This document shows, piece after piece, positions 24,213-34,570 of a stretch of 64,000 nucleotides of DNA. Source of the stretch: Rahnella ecdela (GTDB taxonomy: Bacteria; Pseudomonadota; Gammaproteobacteria; Enterobacterales; Enterobacteriaceae); assembly GCF_019049625.1 (NCBI RefSeq), contig NZ_JAFMOY010000126.1:62001-126000 (forward strand), read 5' to 3'. The notes beneath the pieces were generated by a model. The model saw only the letters and a list, made by a program, of their open reading frames with translations, made no database searches and was not told where the DNA came from. How positions within the stretch are numbered: the stretch's first letter is position 1; each line of letters opens with the position of its first letter. The translations under genes and the position numbers were made by a program.

Positions 24213-24519
24213 TCAGTTTATCCCTTCGGAATGCTTTCGCTAAGAATACGTCTGACCCTGATGGGGTGTCGTATAACTTTGGTATTTTTACAAAAACTTA
24301 CCGCGCTTTCGTTACCAAAGTTGCCATCGATTTACTTTTCCGCCACAGACGGTCAAAATCGATGAATTACCATTTTAAATTAAAAGCCTTCATCGTCTAA
24401 CATACAGGAACCTGCTGGCCTTGTTTTCAGAGAAAATGTCGCCTTAGCTCATGTTGACGAAGGAATCGCCTGCCTGCAAAGGCAACGAACCTCGCATTAT
24501 ACCCAATAAAGGATGTTTC
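24213..24519. promoter_or_regulatory. mlaF/yrbG divergent intergenic region
   Basis: About 300 bases between the two divergent operons contain no supported gene and must carry both promoters. I could not assign a confident -10/-35 pair. Confidence 0.4.
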
Positions 24520-25497
24520 ATGCTTCTCGCTATCGTACTGATGATTGTCGGCTTGTTACTGTTAGTTTACGCCGCCGATCGTCTGGTGTACGGAGCCGCA
24601 GTGTTGGCACGCTCAATAGGCATACCTCCGCTGGTGATTGGCATGACCGTCGTCGGCGTCGGAATATCACTCCCGGAACTGGTGGTTTCTACCACAGCCG
24701 CCATCAATGATCAGATGGATTTGGCCGTCGGAAACGCAATTGGTTCGAATATCATTAATATTCTTCTGATTTTGGGCGGTGCAGCCCTGATTCATCCACT
24801 TTCCGTTCGTTCTGATATATTACGCCGCGAACTCCCATTATTGTTACTGGTCACAGCACTCTGTGGTTTTGTGCTAAGTGACGGGGAACTCAGCCGCTTT
24901 GACGGTGTTCTGCTGCTGGCCAGTGCCGCCGTGTTTATGATGCTGGTGATAAAAATCGCCCGTGCGGCCGAAAAAGAAGGGCTGGATACGCTGACGTACG
25001 AGCAGATGTCCGAACTTCCCCAGGACAGCAGCAACACCGTAGCATTTCTGTGGCTGGCACTGGGATTTATCATCATGCCGCTGGCGTCGGGTATGATTGT
25101 CGACAACAGTACAGTGATTGCCCGTTACTTTGGCGTCAGCGAGCTGGTGATTGGCCTGACGGTTATCGCTATCGGCACCAGCCTGCCGGAACTTGCGACG
25201 TTTATCGCCGGTGCCATTAAAGGCGAAGATGATATCGCACTGGGCAATATCATTGGTGCGAACATTTTTAATACCTGTCTGGTGCTGGGATTACCCGCGC
25301 TTGTTGCGCCAGGCTCGTTCAACCCGGATGCGTTTCATCGCGATTACTGGGTCATGCTGGCGGTCAGTATCGTGCTTTCCGGGTTGTGCCTGATGCGTAA
25401 ACACCGTATCGGTCATCTCGCCGGCGCACTATTACTGTGTGGATTTATCGCCTATATGGCAGTGCTGTTCCTGTTACCGGACAGCATTGCCTTCTGA
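24520..25497 (+). CDS. yrbG: Putative calcium/sodium:proton antiporter YrbG
   Basis: A CaCA-superfamily membrane protein of 325 residues with about ten helices and the two alpha-repeats GIPPLVIGMTVVGVGISLPELVVS (about residues 37-60) and VSELVIGLTVIAIGTSLPELATF in the second half. Each repeat is followed by a GNAIGSN/GNIIGAN motif lining the ion path. Start at ATG 24520, with AAAGGA upstream, gives the E. coli length. Its role in the kds-lpt cluster is not known. Confidence 0.92.
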   Translation: MLLAIVLMIVGLLLLVYAADRLVYGAAVLARSIGIPPLVIGMTVVGVGISLPELVVSTTAAINDQMDLAVGNAIGSNIINILLILGGAALIHPLSVRSDILRRELPLLLLVTALCGFVLSDGELSRFDGVLLLASAAVFMMLVIKIARAAEKEGLDTLTYEQMSELPQDSSNTVAFLWLALGFIIMPLASGMIVDNSTVIARYFGVSELVIGLTVIAIGTSLPELATFIAGAIKGEDDIALGNIIGANIFNTCLVLGLPALVAPGSFNPDAFHRDYWVMLAVSIVLSGLCLMRKHRIGHLAGALLLCGFIAYMAVLFLLPDSIAF

Positions 25498-25516
25498 ACT
25501 TTGGCAGGAACTGACT

Positions 25517-26503
25517 ATGGCTAACGTTACCTTTGCCTCCGACTTTGATTTTCAGGCCGTCGGGCGTGATGTGCTTAAAACAGAACGTGAAGGACTTGAG
25601 CAGTTAGATCAATACATTAACGGAGATTTTACCCGTGCGTGCGAAAAAATCTTCGCCTGCAATGGCAAAGTCGTCGTTATGGGTATGGGTAAATCCGGCC
25701 ACATTGGCCGCAAGATGGCCGCGACGTTTGCCAGCACCGGCACCCCCGCTTTCTTTGTCCATCCGGGCGAAGCCAGCCACGGTGATCTGGGCATGGTGTC
25801 GAAACAGGACGTTGTGATCCTGATATCCAATTCCGGCGAGGCTCATGAAATTCTCGGGTTGATCCCGGTACTCAAACGCCTGGATATCACGCTTATCTGC
25901 ATGACGTCTAACCCGGAAAGCACCATGGGTAAAGCTGCCGATGTGCACCTTTGCGTAAAAGTGCCGAAAGAAGCCTGTCCGCTGGGTCTGGCACCGACCA
26001 GCAGCACCACGGCGGTACTGGTCATGGGCGACGCGCTGGCGGTGGCCCTGCTGGAAGCCCGCGGTTTCACACCAGAAGATTTCGCCCTTTCCCATCCGGG
26101 CGGGGCACTGGGTCGCAAGCTTCTGCTGCGCGTGAGCGATATTATGCACACCGGTGATGAAATTCCGCATGTCAGCCGCGACGCGACTTTGCGCGACGCC
26201 TTGCTGGAAATCACCCGTAAGAATCTCGGTATGACGGTTATCTGCAACGACCTGATGCGAATCGAAGGTATCTTTACCGATGGTGATTTACGCCGCATTT
26301 TCGATATGGGCGTTAACATTAACGACGCTTTGATTGCTGACGTCATGACGACCGGCGGTATTCGCGTCCGCCCTTCTCTTCTGGCGGTGGATGCGCTGAA
26401 TTTAATGCAGGAAAAAAACATAACCTGCGTGATGGTTGCTGATGGTGACCAGTTGCTGGGTGTGTTACATATGCACGACATGCTGCGCGCTGGCGTAGTT
26501 TAA
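25517..26503 (+). CDS. kdsD: Arabinose-5-phosphate isomerase KdsD
   Basis: The enzyme interconverts ribulose 5-phosphate and arabinose 5-phosphate, the first step to KDO for LPS. The 328-residue product has an N-terminal SIS domain (VVVMGMGKSGHIGRKMAATFASTGTPAFFVHP...ISNSGEAHEI) and two C-terminal CBS domains (about residues 205-325). The ATG at 25517 is 19 bases after yrbG with AGGAA upstream. Confidence 0.96.
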   Translation: MANVTFASDFDFQAVGRDVLKTEREGLEQLDQYINGDFTRACEKIFACNGKVVVMGMGKSGHIGRKMAATFASTGTPAFFVHPGEASHGDLGMVSKQDVVILISNSGEAHEILGLIPVLKRLDITLICMTSNPESTMGKAADVHLCVKVPKEACPLGLAPTSSTTAVLVMGDALAVALLEARGFTPEDFALSHPGGALGRKLLLRVSDIMHTGDEIPHVSRDATLRDALLEITRKNLGMTVICNDLMRIEGIFTDGDLRRIFDMGVNINDALIADVMTTGGIRVRPSLLAVDALNLMQEKNITCVMVADGDQLLGVLHMHDMLRAGVV

Positions 26504-26519
26504 TTGAGGAAATCCCTGA

Positions 26520-27086
26520 ATGAGTAATAGCGCAGCCCTGGTGGAGACGTGCTACGGTCCGGTCAGCACGCAAGTGCTTGAACGGGCGAAAGCTATCCGC
26601 CTGCTGATTTGCGATGTAGATGGCGTGATGTCTGATGGCTTGATCTACATGGGAAATCAGGGAGAAGAGCTGAAAAGTTTTAACGTTCGCGACGGTTATG
26701 GTATCCGCTGCCTGCTGACTTCTGACATTGAGGTGGCGATTATTACAGGCCGCAATGCGAAATTACTGGAAGATCGCGCTAAAACCCTCGGTATACGCCA
26801 CTTGTATCAGGGACAATCGGATAAGCTTTTGGCCTTCCGCGAACTGTTAGATACACTGTCTTTGCGGGCCGACGAAGTGGCCTACATCGGTGATGACCTG
26901 ATTGACTGGCCAGTGATGGCTGAAGTCGGTCTTTCAGTCGCTGTTCAGGACGCGCATCCCATCCTGTTGCCGAAAGCGCATTATGTCACGCGCATCGCCG
27001 GCGGACGTGGTGCAGTACGCGAATTGTGCGATTTGATTTTACTGGCACAGGGTAAGCTGGAGGACGCCAAAGGGCTCTCGATATGA
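26520..27086 (+). CDS. kdsC: 3-deoxy-D-manno-octulosonate 8-phosphate phosphatase KdsC
   Basis: A HAD-superfamily phosphatase of 188 residues. Catalytic motif I is LLICDVDGVMSDG (about residues 30-42), motif II is AIITGRNAKLLEDRA, and motif IV is VAYIGDDLIDWPVM. It releases KDO from KDO-8-P. Its stop overlaps the lptC start by 4 bases (ATGA). Confidence 0.96.
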   Translation: MSNSAALVETCYGPVSTQVLERAKAIRLLICDVDGVMSDGLIYMGNQGEELKSFNVRDGYGIRCLLTSDIEVAIITGRNAKLLEDRAKTLGIRHLYQGQSDKLLAFRELLDTLSLRADEVAYIGDDLIDWPVMAEVGLSVAVQDAHPILLPKAHYVTRIAGGRGAVRELCDLILLAQGKLEDAKGLSI

Positions 27087-27652
27087 GTAAAACAAGACTT
27101 TGGATTATTCTGGCGCTGACAGCCATCGTTCTGGTGCTGCTTGGCTTATCAATGTCTGACAACAGCGATAATGTCCAGCCGGCAGTCAACGATCAGGATC
27201 CGACCTATCAGAGCTCCCACACCGTCACGATGGTGTACGATCCGCTGGGCAGCCTGACGTATAAACTGGTTTCCGATCAGGTGAAATATTACACCACTGA
27301 TCAGGTGACATGGTTTACCAATCCGGTAGCGACCATGTACGACAAGAATAAAGTCCCTACTTGGGTGCTGCATTCTGACAAGGCCAAGCTGACTCAGGAT
27401 AAAATGCTCTATCTTTACGGGCATGTGCAGGCAGACAGCCTGACGCCTGACACTTCACAGTTGCAAAGAATCAAAACGGACAATGCACGGGTTAACCTGA
27501 CGACACAGGACGTTGCCTCAGACGATGAAGTAACGCTTTATGGCACAGGTTTTACATCTAACGGCATGAAAATGCGTGGTAATCTGCGTGATAAAACAGC
27601 AGAGCTGATCGAAAAGGTAACGACCTCTTATGAAATTCAAAGCAAAAAATAA
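27083..27652 (+). CDS. lptC: LPS export protein LptC
   Basis: A bitopic inner-membrane protein of 189 residues, with a single N-terminal helix (LWIILALTAIVLVLLGLSM) and a periplasmic beta-jellyroll. LptC receives LPS from LptB2FG and hands it to LptA. Sequence and length match the enterobacterial family. Its 3' end overlaps lptA by 23 bases. Confidence 0.94.
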   Translation: MSKTRLWIILALTAIVLVLLGLSMSDNSDNVQPAVNDQDPTYQSSHTVTMVYDPLGSLTYKLVSDQVKYYTTDQVTWFTNPVATMYDKNKVPTWVLHSDKAKLTQDKMLYLYGHVQADSLTPDTSQLQRIKTDNARVNLTTQDVASDDEVTLYGTGFTSNGMKMRGNLRDKTAELIEKVTTSYEIQSKK

Positions 27653-28187
27653 AATCCGTAATCTCCTGATCGTCAGCTCATTGTTAGCCGTCAGCGTACC
27701 GGCATTCGCTTTAAAAGATGACACGACCAAACCGATCACCATTGATTCGGCCAATCAGGCTCTGGACGTGAATACCAATACCGCCACCTTCACCGGTAAC
27801 GTGGTCGTCAACCAGGGCACGATCCAGGTTAAAGCGGACAAAGTTGTCGTTATTCGCCCGCAAGGCGTTTCGGGCAAAGAAGTGGTTGAAGGTTACGGTA
27901 ATCCGGTAACGTTTTATCAGATGCAGGACAACGGCAAGCCGGTAAAAGGCCACGCGCAGAAAGTCCGTTATGAAGTGGAAAACGATCTGGTGACCCTGAC
28001 CGGCAACGCTTACCTTGAACAGCTCGACAGCAACGTGAAAGGTGACCGTATTACCTATCTGGTACAGAAACAGCAAATGGAAGCCTTCAGTGATAAAGGC
28101 AACCGTGTGACGACCGTTCTGGTTCCTTCGCAGCTGCAACAGAAAACACCTGCAGCGGCGGGCCAGCCGACCAAAAAGAGTAACTGA
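27630..28187 (+). CDS. lptA: LPS export periplasmic bridge protein LptA
   Basis: The 185-residue periplasmic protein forms the beta-jellyroll filament carrying LPS to LptDE. Signal peptide [20 protein letters not shown], then the OstA domain ([43 protein letters not shown]). The C terminus is Gln-, Pro- and Lys-rich. The start overlaps lptC, implying coupled translation. Confidence 0.95.
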   Translation: MKFKAKNKIRNLLIVSSLLAVSVPAFALKDDTTKPITIDSANQALDVNTNTATFTGNVVVNQGTIQVKADKVVVIRPQGVSGKEVVEGYGNPVTFYQMQDNGKPVKGHAQKVRYEVENDLVTLTGNAYLEQLDSNVKGDRITYLVQKQQMEAFSDKGNRVTTVLVPSQLQQKTPAAAGQPTKKSN

Positions 28188-28192
28188 TTTTT

Positions 28193-28918
28193 ATGGCTAA
28201 ATTAATCGCAGAGAATCTGGCAAAAGCCTACAAGGGCCGCAAGGTCGTTGAAGATGTCAGCCTGATGGTAAATTCCGGTGAAATCGTCGGGTTGTTGGGG
28301 CCAAACGGTGCCGGTAAAACCACAACGTTTTACATGGTTGTCGGCATTGTGCAGCGTGATGCGGGCCGTATCATCGTCGATGATGAAGATATCAGCCTGT
28401 TGCCATTGCATACCCGCGCCCGTCGAGGTATTGGCTATCTTCCTCAGGAAGCCTCCATTTTCCGCCGCCTCAGCGTGTTTGATAACCTGATGGCCGTGTT
28501 GCAGATCCGCGACGATCTGAACAAAGAACAGCGTAACGACCGCGCCAATGAACTGATGGAAGAGTTCCATATTTCTCATTTGCGCGATAACCTCGGTCAG
28601 TCACTGTCCGGTGGTGAACGTCGTCGTGTTGAAATCGCCCGTGCGCTGGCGGCGAACCCTAAATTCATCCTGCTGGATGAACCGTTCGCAGGTGTTGACC
28701 CGATTTCAGTTATCGACATCAAAAAAATCATTGAGCATTTGCGTGACAGCGGCCTCGGCGTATTGATCACCGACCATAACGTTCGCGAAACGCTCGACGT
28801 GTGTGAACGCGCTTATATCGTCAGTCAGGGCAAGTTGATCGCCCACGGCACGCCAGCCGATATTCTTGCTGATGAACTAGTTAAACGTGTTTATCTTGGT
28901 GAAGAATTCCGTCTGTGA
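28193..28918 (+). CDS. lptB: LPS export ABC transporter ATP-binding protein LptB
   Basis: An ABC ATPase of 241 residues: Walker [14 protein letters not shown] (about residue 36), signature [14 protein letters not shown], Walker [14 protein letters not shown] and switch His in [10 protein letters not shown]. It powers LPS extraction with LptFG. Five bases after lptA. Confidence 0.97.
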   Translation: MAKLIAENLAKAYKGRKVVEDVSLMVNSGEIVGLLGPNGAGKTTTFYMVVGIVQRDAGRIIVDDEDISLLPLHTRARRGIGYLPQEASIFRRLSVFDNLMAVLQIRDDLNKEQRNDRANELMEEFHISHLRDNLGQSLSGGERRRVEIARALAANPKFILLDEPFAGVDPISVIDIKKIIEHLRDSGLGVLITDHNVRETLDVCERAYIVSQGKLIAHGTPADILADELVKRVYLGEEFRL

Positions 28919-28938
28919 TCTGTGCCGCCGGAACCGTG

Positions 28939-28964
28939 CCTGTTTCGCCTTAAACTGAAACAGG
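28939..28964. other. Hairpin between lptB and rpoN
   Basis: A perfect 8-bp stem CCTGTTTC / GAAACAGG with a 10-base loop lies 21 bases after the lptB stop. There is no T run. It could limit read-through from lpt genes into rpoN. Confidence 0.55.
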
Positions 28965-29020
28965 CCGTCTCTGACAGAAGTGTTGCTGTATTCACTCATC
29001 AACGGAAATAAAGCCAAGAT

Positions 29021-30454
29021 ATGAAGCAAGGTTTGCAACTCAGACTCAGCCAACAACTGGCAATGACTCCACAGTTACAACAGGCCATCCGCCTGTTGCA
29101 ATTGTCCACGCTCGAGCTCCAACAGGAGATCCAACTCGCGCTGGAGAGCAACCCTCTGCTGGAACAAACAGACCTCCATGAAGAAATCGACTCAGTAGAA
29201 GCCACCGACAGCGAAGGGTTAGATACCCGCGAAGCGCTCGAGCAAAAAGACATGCCCGAAGAGTTGCCACTGGATGCGACCTGGGATGAAATCTATACCG
29301 CAGGCACGCCTTCAGGCACCGGTAACGATTACAGCGACGACGAGCTGCCTATTTATCAGGGCGAAACCACACAAACACTTCAGGATTACCTGATGTGGCA
29401 GGTCGAGCTGACGCCGTTTTCTGATACTGATGCGGCCATTGCGACGTCTATTGTCGATGCGGTCGATGACACCGGTTACCTCACTGTTTCTCTTGACGAC
29501 ATTCTGGAAAGCATCGGGGATGAAGACGTCACGATGGATGAAGTGGAAGCCGTGCTCAAACGCGTTCAACGCTTTGACCCGGTTGGCGTGGCCGCGCGCG
29601 ACTTGCGCGATTGCCTGCTGATCCAGCTTTCTCAGTATGCGACTGATACCCCCTTCATCACCGAAGCCCGTCTTATCATCAGCGAACATCTGGATTTGCT
29701 GGCGAACCATGATTTCCGCGCACTTATGCGATCAACCCGGTTAAAAGAAGATACACTGAAAGGAGCGATGCTCCTGATCCAGTCTCTTGATCCGCGTCCG
29801 GGCCAGTCGATCAATACCGGTGAATCCGAATACGTGATCCCGGATGTGCTGGTGCGCAAAGTTTCAGGTGTCTGGACGGTCGAACTCAATTCCGACAGCA
29901 TTCCGCGTCTGAAGATTAACCAGCAGTATGCCGCGATGGGCAATTCCGCGCGCAGCGACAGCGACGGGCAATTTATCCGCAGTAATCTGCAGGAAGCCAA
30001 ATGGTTAATCAAAAGTCTGGAAAGCCGTAACGACACGCTGTTGAAAGTCACGCGCTGCATTGTTGAGCAGCAACAGGCGTTCTTTGAACTGGGTGAAGAA
30101 TTTATGAAACCTATGGTGCTGGCCGATATCGCCAGCGCCGTAGAAATGCACGAATCGACGATTTCACGTGTGACGACGCAGAAGTTCCTGCACAGCCCGC
30201 GTGGCATTTTCGAACTGAAATATTTCTTCTCCAGCCATGTCAGTACAGACAGCGGCGGCGAGGCATCGTCAACCGCCATCCGGGCGCTGGTGAAGAAATT
30301 AATCGCAGCGGAGAATCCTGTAAAACCGCTCAGTGACAGTAAGTTAGCAACCCTGCTTTCCGATCAGGGAATTATGGTTGCACGACGAACCGTCGCCAAA
30401 TACCGAGAGTCTTTGTCCATCCCGCCCTCAAACCAACGTAAACAGTTAGTTTGA
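29021..30454 (+). CDS. rpoN: RNA polymerase sigma-54 factor
   Basis: Sigma-N of 477 residues, with three recognisable parts. The Gln/Leu-rich activator-interacting region I ([22 protein letters not shown]) leads, followed by an acidic region II (about residues 50-115). Region III contains the core-binding domain, the HTH and the C-terminal RpoN box [10 protein letters not shown]. It directs nitrogen and other activator-dependent promoters. Typical neighbours hpf, ptsN, rapZ and npr follow. Confidence 0.97.
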   Translation: MKQGLQLRLSQQLAMTPQLQQAIRLLQLSTLELQQEIQLALESNPLLEQTDLHEEIDSVEATDSEGLDTREALEQKDMPEELPLDATWDEIYTAGTPSGTGNDYSDDELPIYQGETTQTLQDYLMWQVELTPFSDTDAAIATSIVDAVDDTGYLTVSLDDILESIGDEDVTMDEVEAVLKRVQRFDPVGVAARDLRDCLLIQLSQYATDTPFITEARLIISEHLDLLANHDFRALMRSTRLKEDTLKGAMLLIQSLDPRPGQSINTGESEYVIPDVLVRKVSGVWTVELNSDSIPRLKINQQYAAMGNSARSDSDGQFIRSNLQEAKWLIKSLESRNDTLLKVTRCIVEQQQAFFELGEEFMKPMVLADIASAVEMHESTISRVTTQKFLHSPRGIFELKYFFSSHVSTDSGGEASSTAIRALVKKLIAAENPVKPLSDSKLATLLSDQGIMVARRTVAKYRESLSIPPSNQRKQLV

Positions 30455-30477
30455 CCTCAACAGAGAAGGAAGACATT

Positions 30478-30765
30478 ATGCAGCTCAACATTACCGGACA
30501 TCACATTGAGATCACGGATCCCCTGAGAGAATTCATCACGTCGAAGCTGGCCAAGCTTGAGCAGTATTTCGACAGGATTAATCAGGTGTATGTGGTGTTG
30601 AGCGTGGAAAAGGTGCAAAAAGTAGCGGAAGCGACTTTGCATGTGAATGGAGGCGAGTTACATGCCACCTCGGAACATCAGGATATGTACGCAGCGATTG
30701 ACGGACTGGTTGATAAACTGGCCCGCCAGCTGAATAAACATAAAGACAAACTGAAACAGCACTGA
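30478..30765 (+). CDS. hpf: Ribosome hibernation promoting factor (short form)
   Basis: The 95-residue product MQLNITGHHIEITDPLREFI...KHKDKLKQH matches E. coli HPF. It helps form 100S ribosome dimers in stationary phase. ATG 30478 follows GAAGGAAG and is 23 bases after rpoN; the upstream in-frame start inside the rpoN stop lacks homology. Confidence 0.95.
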   Translation: MQLNITGHHIEITDPLREFITSKLAKLEQYFDRINQVYVVLSVEKVQKVAEATLHVNGGELHATSEHQDMYAAIDGLVDKLARQLNKHKDKLKQH

Positions 30766-30875
30766 CATTCATGTAGCCAACCCTGTGCTACAAACCTTCG
30801 GGCATCGGCTTGTGACCTTCGGGAAACGAGCCGATATAGCTTTAAGGGTGAAACAGCGCAAAAGTGAAAGATGAC

Positions 30876-31346
30876 ATGATCAACGATATAGCAATGCAAT
30901 TAACGTCGGTGCTCAATGCCGAATGCACCAAAAGCGGCGTTCATTGCGCCAGCAAAAAACGCGCACTGGAAATCATCAGCGAACTGGCCGCTAAGCAACT
31001 GAATTTGTCGCCACAGGTGATTTTCGACGCCATTTTGACCCGTGAACGTATGGGCAGCACCGGAATCGGTGCCGGGATCGCCATCCCGCACGGTAAGCTG
31101 GAAGAAGATACTTTACGTGCAGTCGGAGTGTTCATCCAGCTGGAACAACCTATCGCTTTTGATGCCATCGATAATCAGCCGGTAGACTTACTTTTTGCCT
31201 TGCTGGTACCGGCGGATCAATGTAAAACCCATTTACATACATTATCTTTGGTGGCTAAGAAATTAGCTGATAAAACAGTGTGTCGCCGCCTGCGTGGCGC
31301 GCAAAGCGACGAAGAACTGTTCCAGATAATGACTGAAAACGAATAA
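30876..31346 (+). CDS. ptsN: PTS IIA-like nitrogen regulatory protein PtsN
   Basis: An EIIA-Ntr of about 156 residues, phosphorylated on the histidine in GIAIPHGKLEED by Npr. It modulates potassium uptake, phosphate sensing and nitrogen metabolism. A GTG at 30864 would add four residues; the ATG is preferred but neither start has a strong ribosome site. The C terminus is shorter than that of E. coli by several residues. Confidence 0.93.
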   Translation: MINDIAMQLTSVLNAECTKSGVHCASKKRALEIISELAAKQLNLSPQVIFDAILTRERMGSTGIGAGIAIPHGKLEEDTLRAVGVFIQLEQPIAFDAIDNQPVDLLFALLVPADQCKTHLHTLSLVAKKLADKTVCRRLRGAQSDEELFQIMTENE

Positions 31347-31413
31347 ATTGCTGATTCCCGGTACGGTGCCGGGAAAATGAATTCTGAACACTGAATGCCA
31401 GGGGAGTGACACC

Positions 31414-32268
31414 ATGGTGCTGATGATTGTCAGCGGCCGTTCCGGTTCCGGGAAGTCGGTTGCCCTAAGGGCATTGGAAGACATGGGTTTTTACTGTGTG
31501 GATAACCTGCCGGTGGTGTTATTACCGCAGCTTGCACAAACCCTCGTTGAACGTAATACGTCAGCGGCCGTCAGCATCGACGTACGTAACATGCCGGAAA
31601 CCCCGGAAGTTTATGAATATGCAATGTCCCAGCTGCCTGAGAGCTTCTCACCGCAGTTGCTGTTCCTTGACGCCGACCGCAATACGCTGATCCGCCGCTA
31701 CAGCGACACCCGTCGTCTGCACCCGCTTTCCAGCAAAAACCTCTCTCTCGAAAGTGCCATTGATGAAGAAGCCGATTTGCTCGAGCCTCTGCGTTCTTCC
31801 GCCGATCTCATCATCGACACGTCCGAAATGTCCGTTCACGAACTGGCAGAAATGCTGCGTACCCGCCTGCTGGGTAAACGCGAACGCGAACTGACAATGG
31901 TCTTCGAATCCTTTGGTTTCAAACACGGCATTCCGATTGATGCGGATTACGTGTTCGACGTGCGTTTCCTGCCGAACCCGCACTGGGATCCGAAACTGCG
32001 TCCGATGACCGGCCTCGACAAACCGGTGGCGGCGTTTCTTGACCGTCATACCGAAGTACACAACTTTATCTACCAGACCCGCAGCTATCTCGAACAGTGG
32101 CTGCCGATGCTGGAAACCAATAACCGCAGCTATCTGACCGTCGCCATTGGCTGTACCGGCGGTAAACACCGTTCGGTGTATATCGCAGAGCAACTGGCCG
32201 ACTATTTCCGTTCCCGCGGGAAGAACGTGCAATCCCGCCATCGCACGCTGGAAAAACGTAAATCATGA
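31414..32268 (+). CDS. rapZ: RNase adapter protein RapZ
   Basis: The 284-residue product has an N-terminal P-loop ([28 protein letters not shown]). Its C-terminal domain carries [10 protein letters not shown] and a basic tail, which in E. coli binds GlmZ/GlmY and presents GlmZ to RNase E, controlling glmS. GGGGAG precedes the ATG. Its stop overlaps npr by 4 bases. Confidence 0.96.
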   Translation: MVLMIVSGRSGSGKSVALRALEDMGFYCVDNLPVVLLPQLAQTLVERNTSAAVSIDVRNMPETPEVYEYAMSQLPESFSPQLLFLDADRNTLIRRYSDTRRLHPLSSKNLSLESAIDEEADLLEPLRSSADLIIDTSEMSVHELAEMLRTRLLGKRERELTMVFESFGFKHGIPIDADYVFDVRFLPNPHWDPKLRPMTGLDKPVAAFLDRHTEVHNFIYQTRSYLEQWLPMLETNNRSYLTVAIGCTGGKHRSVYIAEQLADYFRSRGKNVQSRHRTLEKRKS

Positions 32269-32537
32269 CGGTAAAACAAACGGTAGAAATCAAAAACCGG
32301 TTAGGGATGCATGCCCGTCCGGCGATGAAGTTATTTGAACTGGTGCAGAGTTTCGAATCAGAAGTGATGCTGCGTAACGGCACAGGTATTGAAGCAGAAG
32401 CCAGCAGCGTTATCGCGCTGCTGATGCTTGATTCCCCGAAAGGTCAGAAAATAGAAATCGAAGCCACCGGCCCCGACGAAGAACAGGCGCTGACGGCAGT
32501 TGTAAATCTGATCAATTCAGGTTTTGATGAAGACTGA
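32265..32537 (+). CDS. npr: Phosphocarrier protein NPr
   Basis: An HPr-like protein of 90 residues with the phosphorylated histidine in [16 protein letters not shown] (His16) and the regulatory-serine-like region [16 protein letters not shown]. It transfers phosphate from EI-Ntr to PtsN. Last gene of the rpoN operon; convergent with the PRD activator gene. Confidence 0.95.
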   Translation: MTVKQTVEIKNRLGMHARPAMKLFELVQSFESEVMLRNGTGIEAEASSVIALLMLDSPKGQKIEIEATGPDEEQALTAVVNLINSGFDED

Positions 32538-32547
32538 TCATTAGCGC

Positions 32548-32582
32548 ACTGTTTAAGCCGTATTAAATGCGGCTTAAACAGT
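32548..32582. terminator. Shared hairpin between npr and the PRD activator gene
   Basis: A perfect 13-bp stem ACTGTTTAAGCCG / CGGCTTAAACAGT with a 9-base loop straddles the 3' end of the convergent regulator gene, whose stop lies in the loop. Neither side has a long T run, so efficiency is uncertain. Confidence 0.6.
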
Positions 32583-34482
32583 CTATAGCAATGGCCTTAA
32601 AGCTTTCAAAATTCTCACTGCTCAGCAAACGACTCATTGAACGCTCCCGCACAAACGTCACGAACAAATCATAAATCGCCATCGCTTCCTCGTAATCCGC
32701 CTTGCTGATCGCCAGCAGGAAAATCACGTGTGCCGTCTCCCCTTCGCCCCAGGTAATGCCCTGCGGCGAGAGCAGCGTGATCACCACGGTTTTCTTCGCC
32801 AGCAGTCCCAGTGAGTGCGGCAGCGCAATGCCTTCGCCCAGCATGGTCGAGACTATCTCCTCGCGTTCCACCACTGACGGATAAAACGCCTGATCGACAT
32901 AACCTTCTTCTTCCAGCTGCGAGCACACATGGCGGAATAATTCTGCCTGCGTCATCGGCTCGTTGACGATCATGAAGTGTTTTTCATCGAAGAATTTTTC
33001 CAGCATATAAGGGCGCGTGCGGTCGACCAGCACCAGCTTGCCGAGCTGTTCCATCTGGTATTCAGTCGGGAATGGTGACAGCACCACTACCGGCTTATTC
33101 TTCTCGGTGATGCGGGCGTTGGAGATAATAAAATCTTCGTCGATATGTTCCAGTTGCTCGTAATCGCGCAGCGAAACCACCTGCTTCATCACCAGCTGCG
33201 GATACTTGCGGTTAATCTGCGCCTGGATCATACGGATGGTTGAATTGCCGGTATCGCACACCAGCATCACCTGCGGATGCCGCTGATAGCCGATGTTGTA
33301 ATGCCGCTCCAGCCCGACGCCGATATGCAGTACCAGAAAACCAATCTCGTTTTCACTCAGCGAATACGGCGTGTATTTTCCCCAGCTGGAAACTGCCGCC
33401 AGCGTGACGTCATACGCCATCGGGTAATGCTGTTTGATGTTGTTCAGCAGCGGATTGGGGATATTTATCTGGTACTTCACCCGCGTAATCATGGTCTTGA
33501 TATGCGTCAGCAGATCGGCGCGCAGCTGCTTGTCACCCTGCAAATCATAGTTATAGTGCGCGTTGATATACGACAGAATGTAATCGACCAGCGATTCGTC
33601 GTCGTCGGCGTTGATGTCGGTTGGCAGAATTTGCTGTACGCGACGTGCCGCGATATTTACCCGCAGATAAGCTTCTTCAGAGGCCGGAATTTCCTTGCCG
33701 ACCAGATTTCGAAGCTCAGCCGCCAGCCGCACGGAAACCTGTTTCACCGCCGGGTCACCGTCTTCTGCATCAAAATCCGTCAGCGGATAACCGCCGGTAA
33801 TGCGCTTAATTGCCACCGCACAATACAGGATCAGATATTGCTCGCCTTCATCAGTCAGCTGAATAGAAGACTGCGTCAGCACTTCATGCATCAATCGCGT
33901 CAGTGGCACCAGCGCTTCCGGCTCCAGACTTTCCGCTTTCAACAAAGGATTGGCCTGCTCCTCGGCATCCAGCTGAAACAACAGATCCGTCAGACACGCG
34001 CGGATCGCCAGTTCCGCACCGAACAGTTTCATGCCGTAGCGCGGCTTGGTTTCGATATTCAGATGATAGCGAGCCAGATGCTCCCTCACCTCAGCCATAT
34101 CATTTTGCAGGGTTCCCCGGCTGACAAACCATTCATCGGCCAGATCTTCCAGCTTTAACGAAAAAGCTGAGGTCAAAAAGCGGATCAGCAACGTTTTCAC
34201 CCGTTCAGCAGCAGTGCGCGGCGTCGGATTGGGTTTACGTTGCGTTGATTGCTGTAACGTTGAGAAAAGCGTCTGATCGTCAATACGTAGCTGATACCCG
34301 CTGCCACGGCTGTGAACAAACGTCGCACCAAAATCGGCGATGATTTCATTCAGCGCAGTAATATCGGCACGCACCGTGCGTGTCGAAACGGACAGACGTT
34401 TTGCCAGCTCATCCTGAGGAAGGGTTTCGGTTTGCAGCGCATCAAACAGTTGCGCCAGACGTTGATTGGGAAATCTCACCAT
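32563..34482 (-). CDS. BglG/MtlR-type PTS-regulated transcriptional activator of the DUF4310-4312 cluster
   Basis: A 639-residue modular regulator. It begins with an HTH (LPQDELAKRLSVSTRTVRADITALN, about residues 19-43), so it binds DNA rather than RNA. PRD1 (about 185-290) has His in LMHEVL, but its second site is Tyr/Cys. PRD2 (about 310-400) keeps both histidines (LTHIKTM, LVLHIGV). An EIIB-like domain follows with Cys in LVCDTGNST (about residue 407), and an EIIA domain with His in IALPHSL (about residue 555). PTS phosphorylation should set its activity. It is the last gene of the ten-gene cluster; the architecture is that of MtlR-like activators. The inducer is unknown. Confidence 0.85.
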   Translation of the reverse strand: MVRFPNQRLAQLFDALQTETLPQDELAKRLSVSTRTVRADITALNEIIADFGATFVHSRGSGYQLRIDDQTLFSTLQQSTQRKPNPTPRTAAERVKTLLIRFLTSAFSLKLEDLADEWFVSRGTLQNDMAEVREHLARYHLNIETKPRYGMKLFGAELAIRACLTDLLFQLDAEEQANPLLKAESLEPEALVPLTRLMHEVLTQSSIQLTDEGEQYLILYCAVAIKRITGGYPLTDFDAEDGDPAVKQVSVRLAAELRNLVGKEIPASEEAYLRVNIAARRVQQILPTDINADDDESLVDYILSYINAHYNYDLQGDKQLRADLLTHIKTMITRVKYQINIPNPLLNNIKQHYPMAYDVTLAAVSSWGKYTPYSLSENEIGFLVLHIGVGLERHYNIGYQRHPQVMLVCDTGNSTIRMIQAQINRKYPQLVMKQVVSLRDYEQLEHIDEDFIISNARITEKNKPVVVLSPFPTEYQMEQLGKLVLVDRTRPYMLEKFFDEKHFMIVNEPMTQAELFRHVCSQLEEEGYVDQAFYPSVVEREEIVSTMLGEGIALPHSLGLLAKKTVVITLLSPQGITWGEGETAHVIFLLAISKADYEEAMAIYDLFVTFVRERSMSRLLSSENFESFKAIAIDCLSRI

Positions 34483-34570
34483 TATTCTTCCATATTATTG
34501 CGGATACGCCTTCTGCGCAGTCACCGGGAAGGTTTCCACGCAGAAGGTTTAGTTCAAACGCAGCATGTTA

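Noticed and set aside
33277-34158. A 293-codon plus-strand open frame opposite the PRD activator gene
   Set aside because: The minus-strand product shows HTH, PRD, EIIB and EIIA motifs; the antisense translation shows none.
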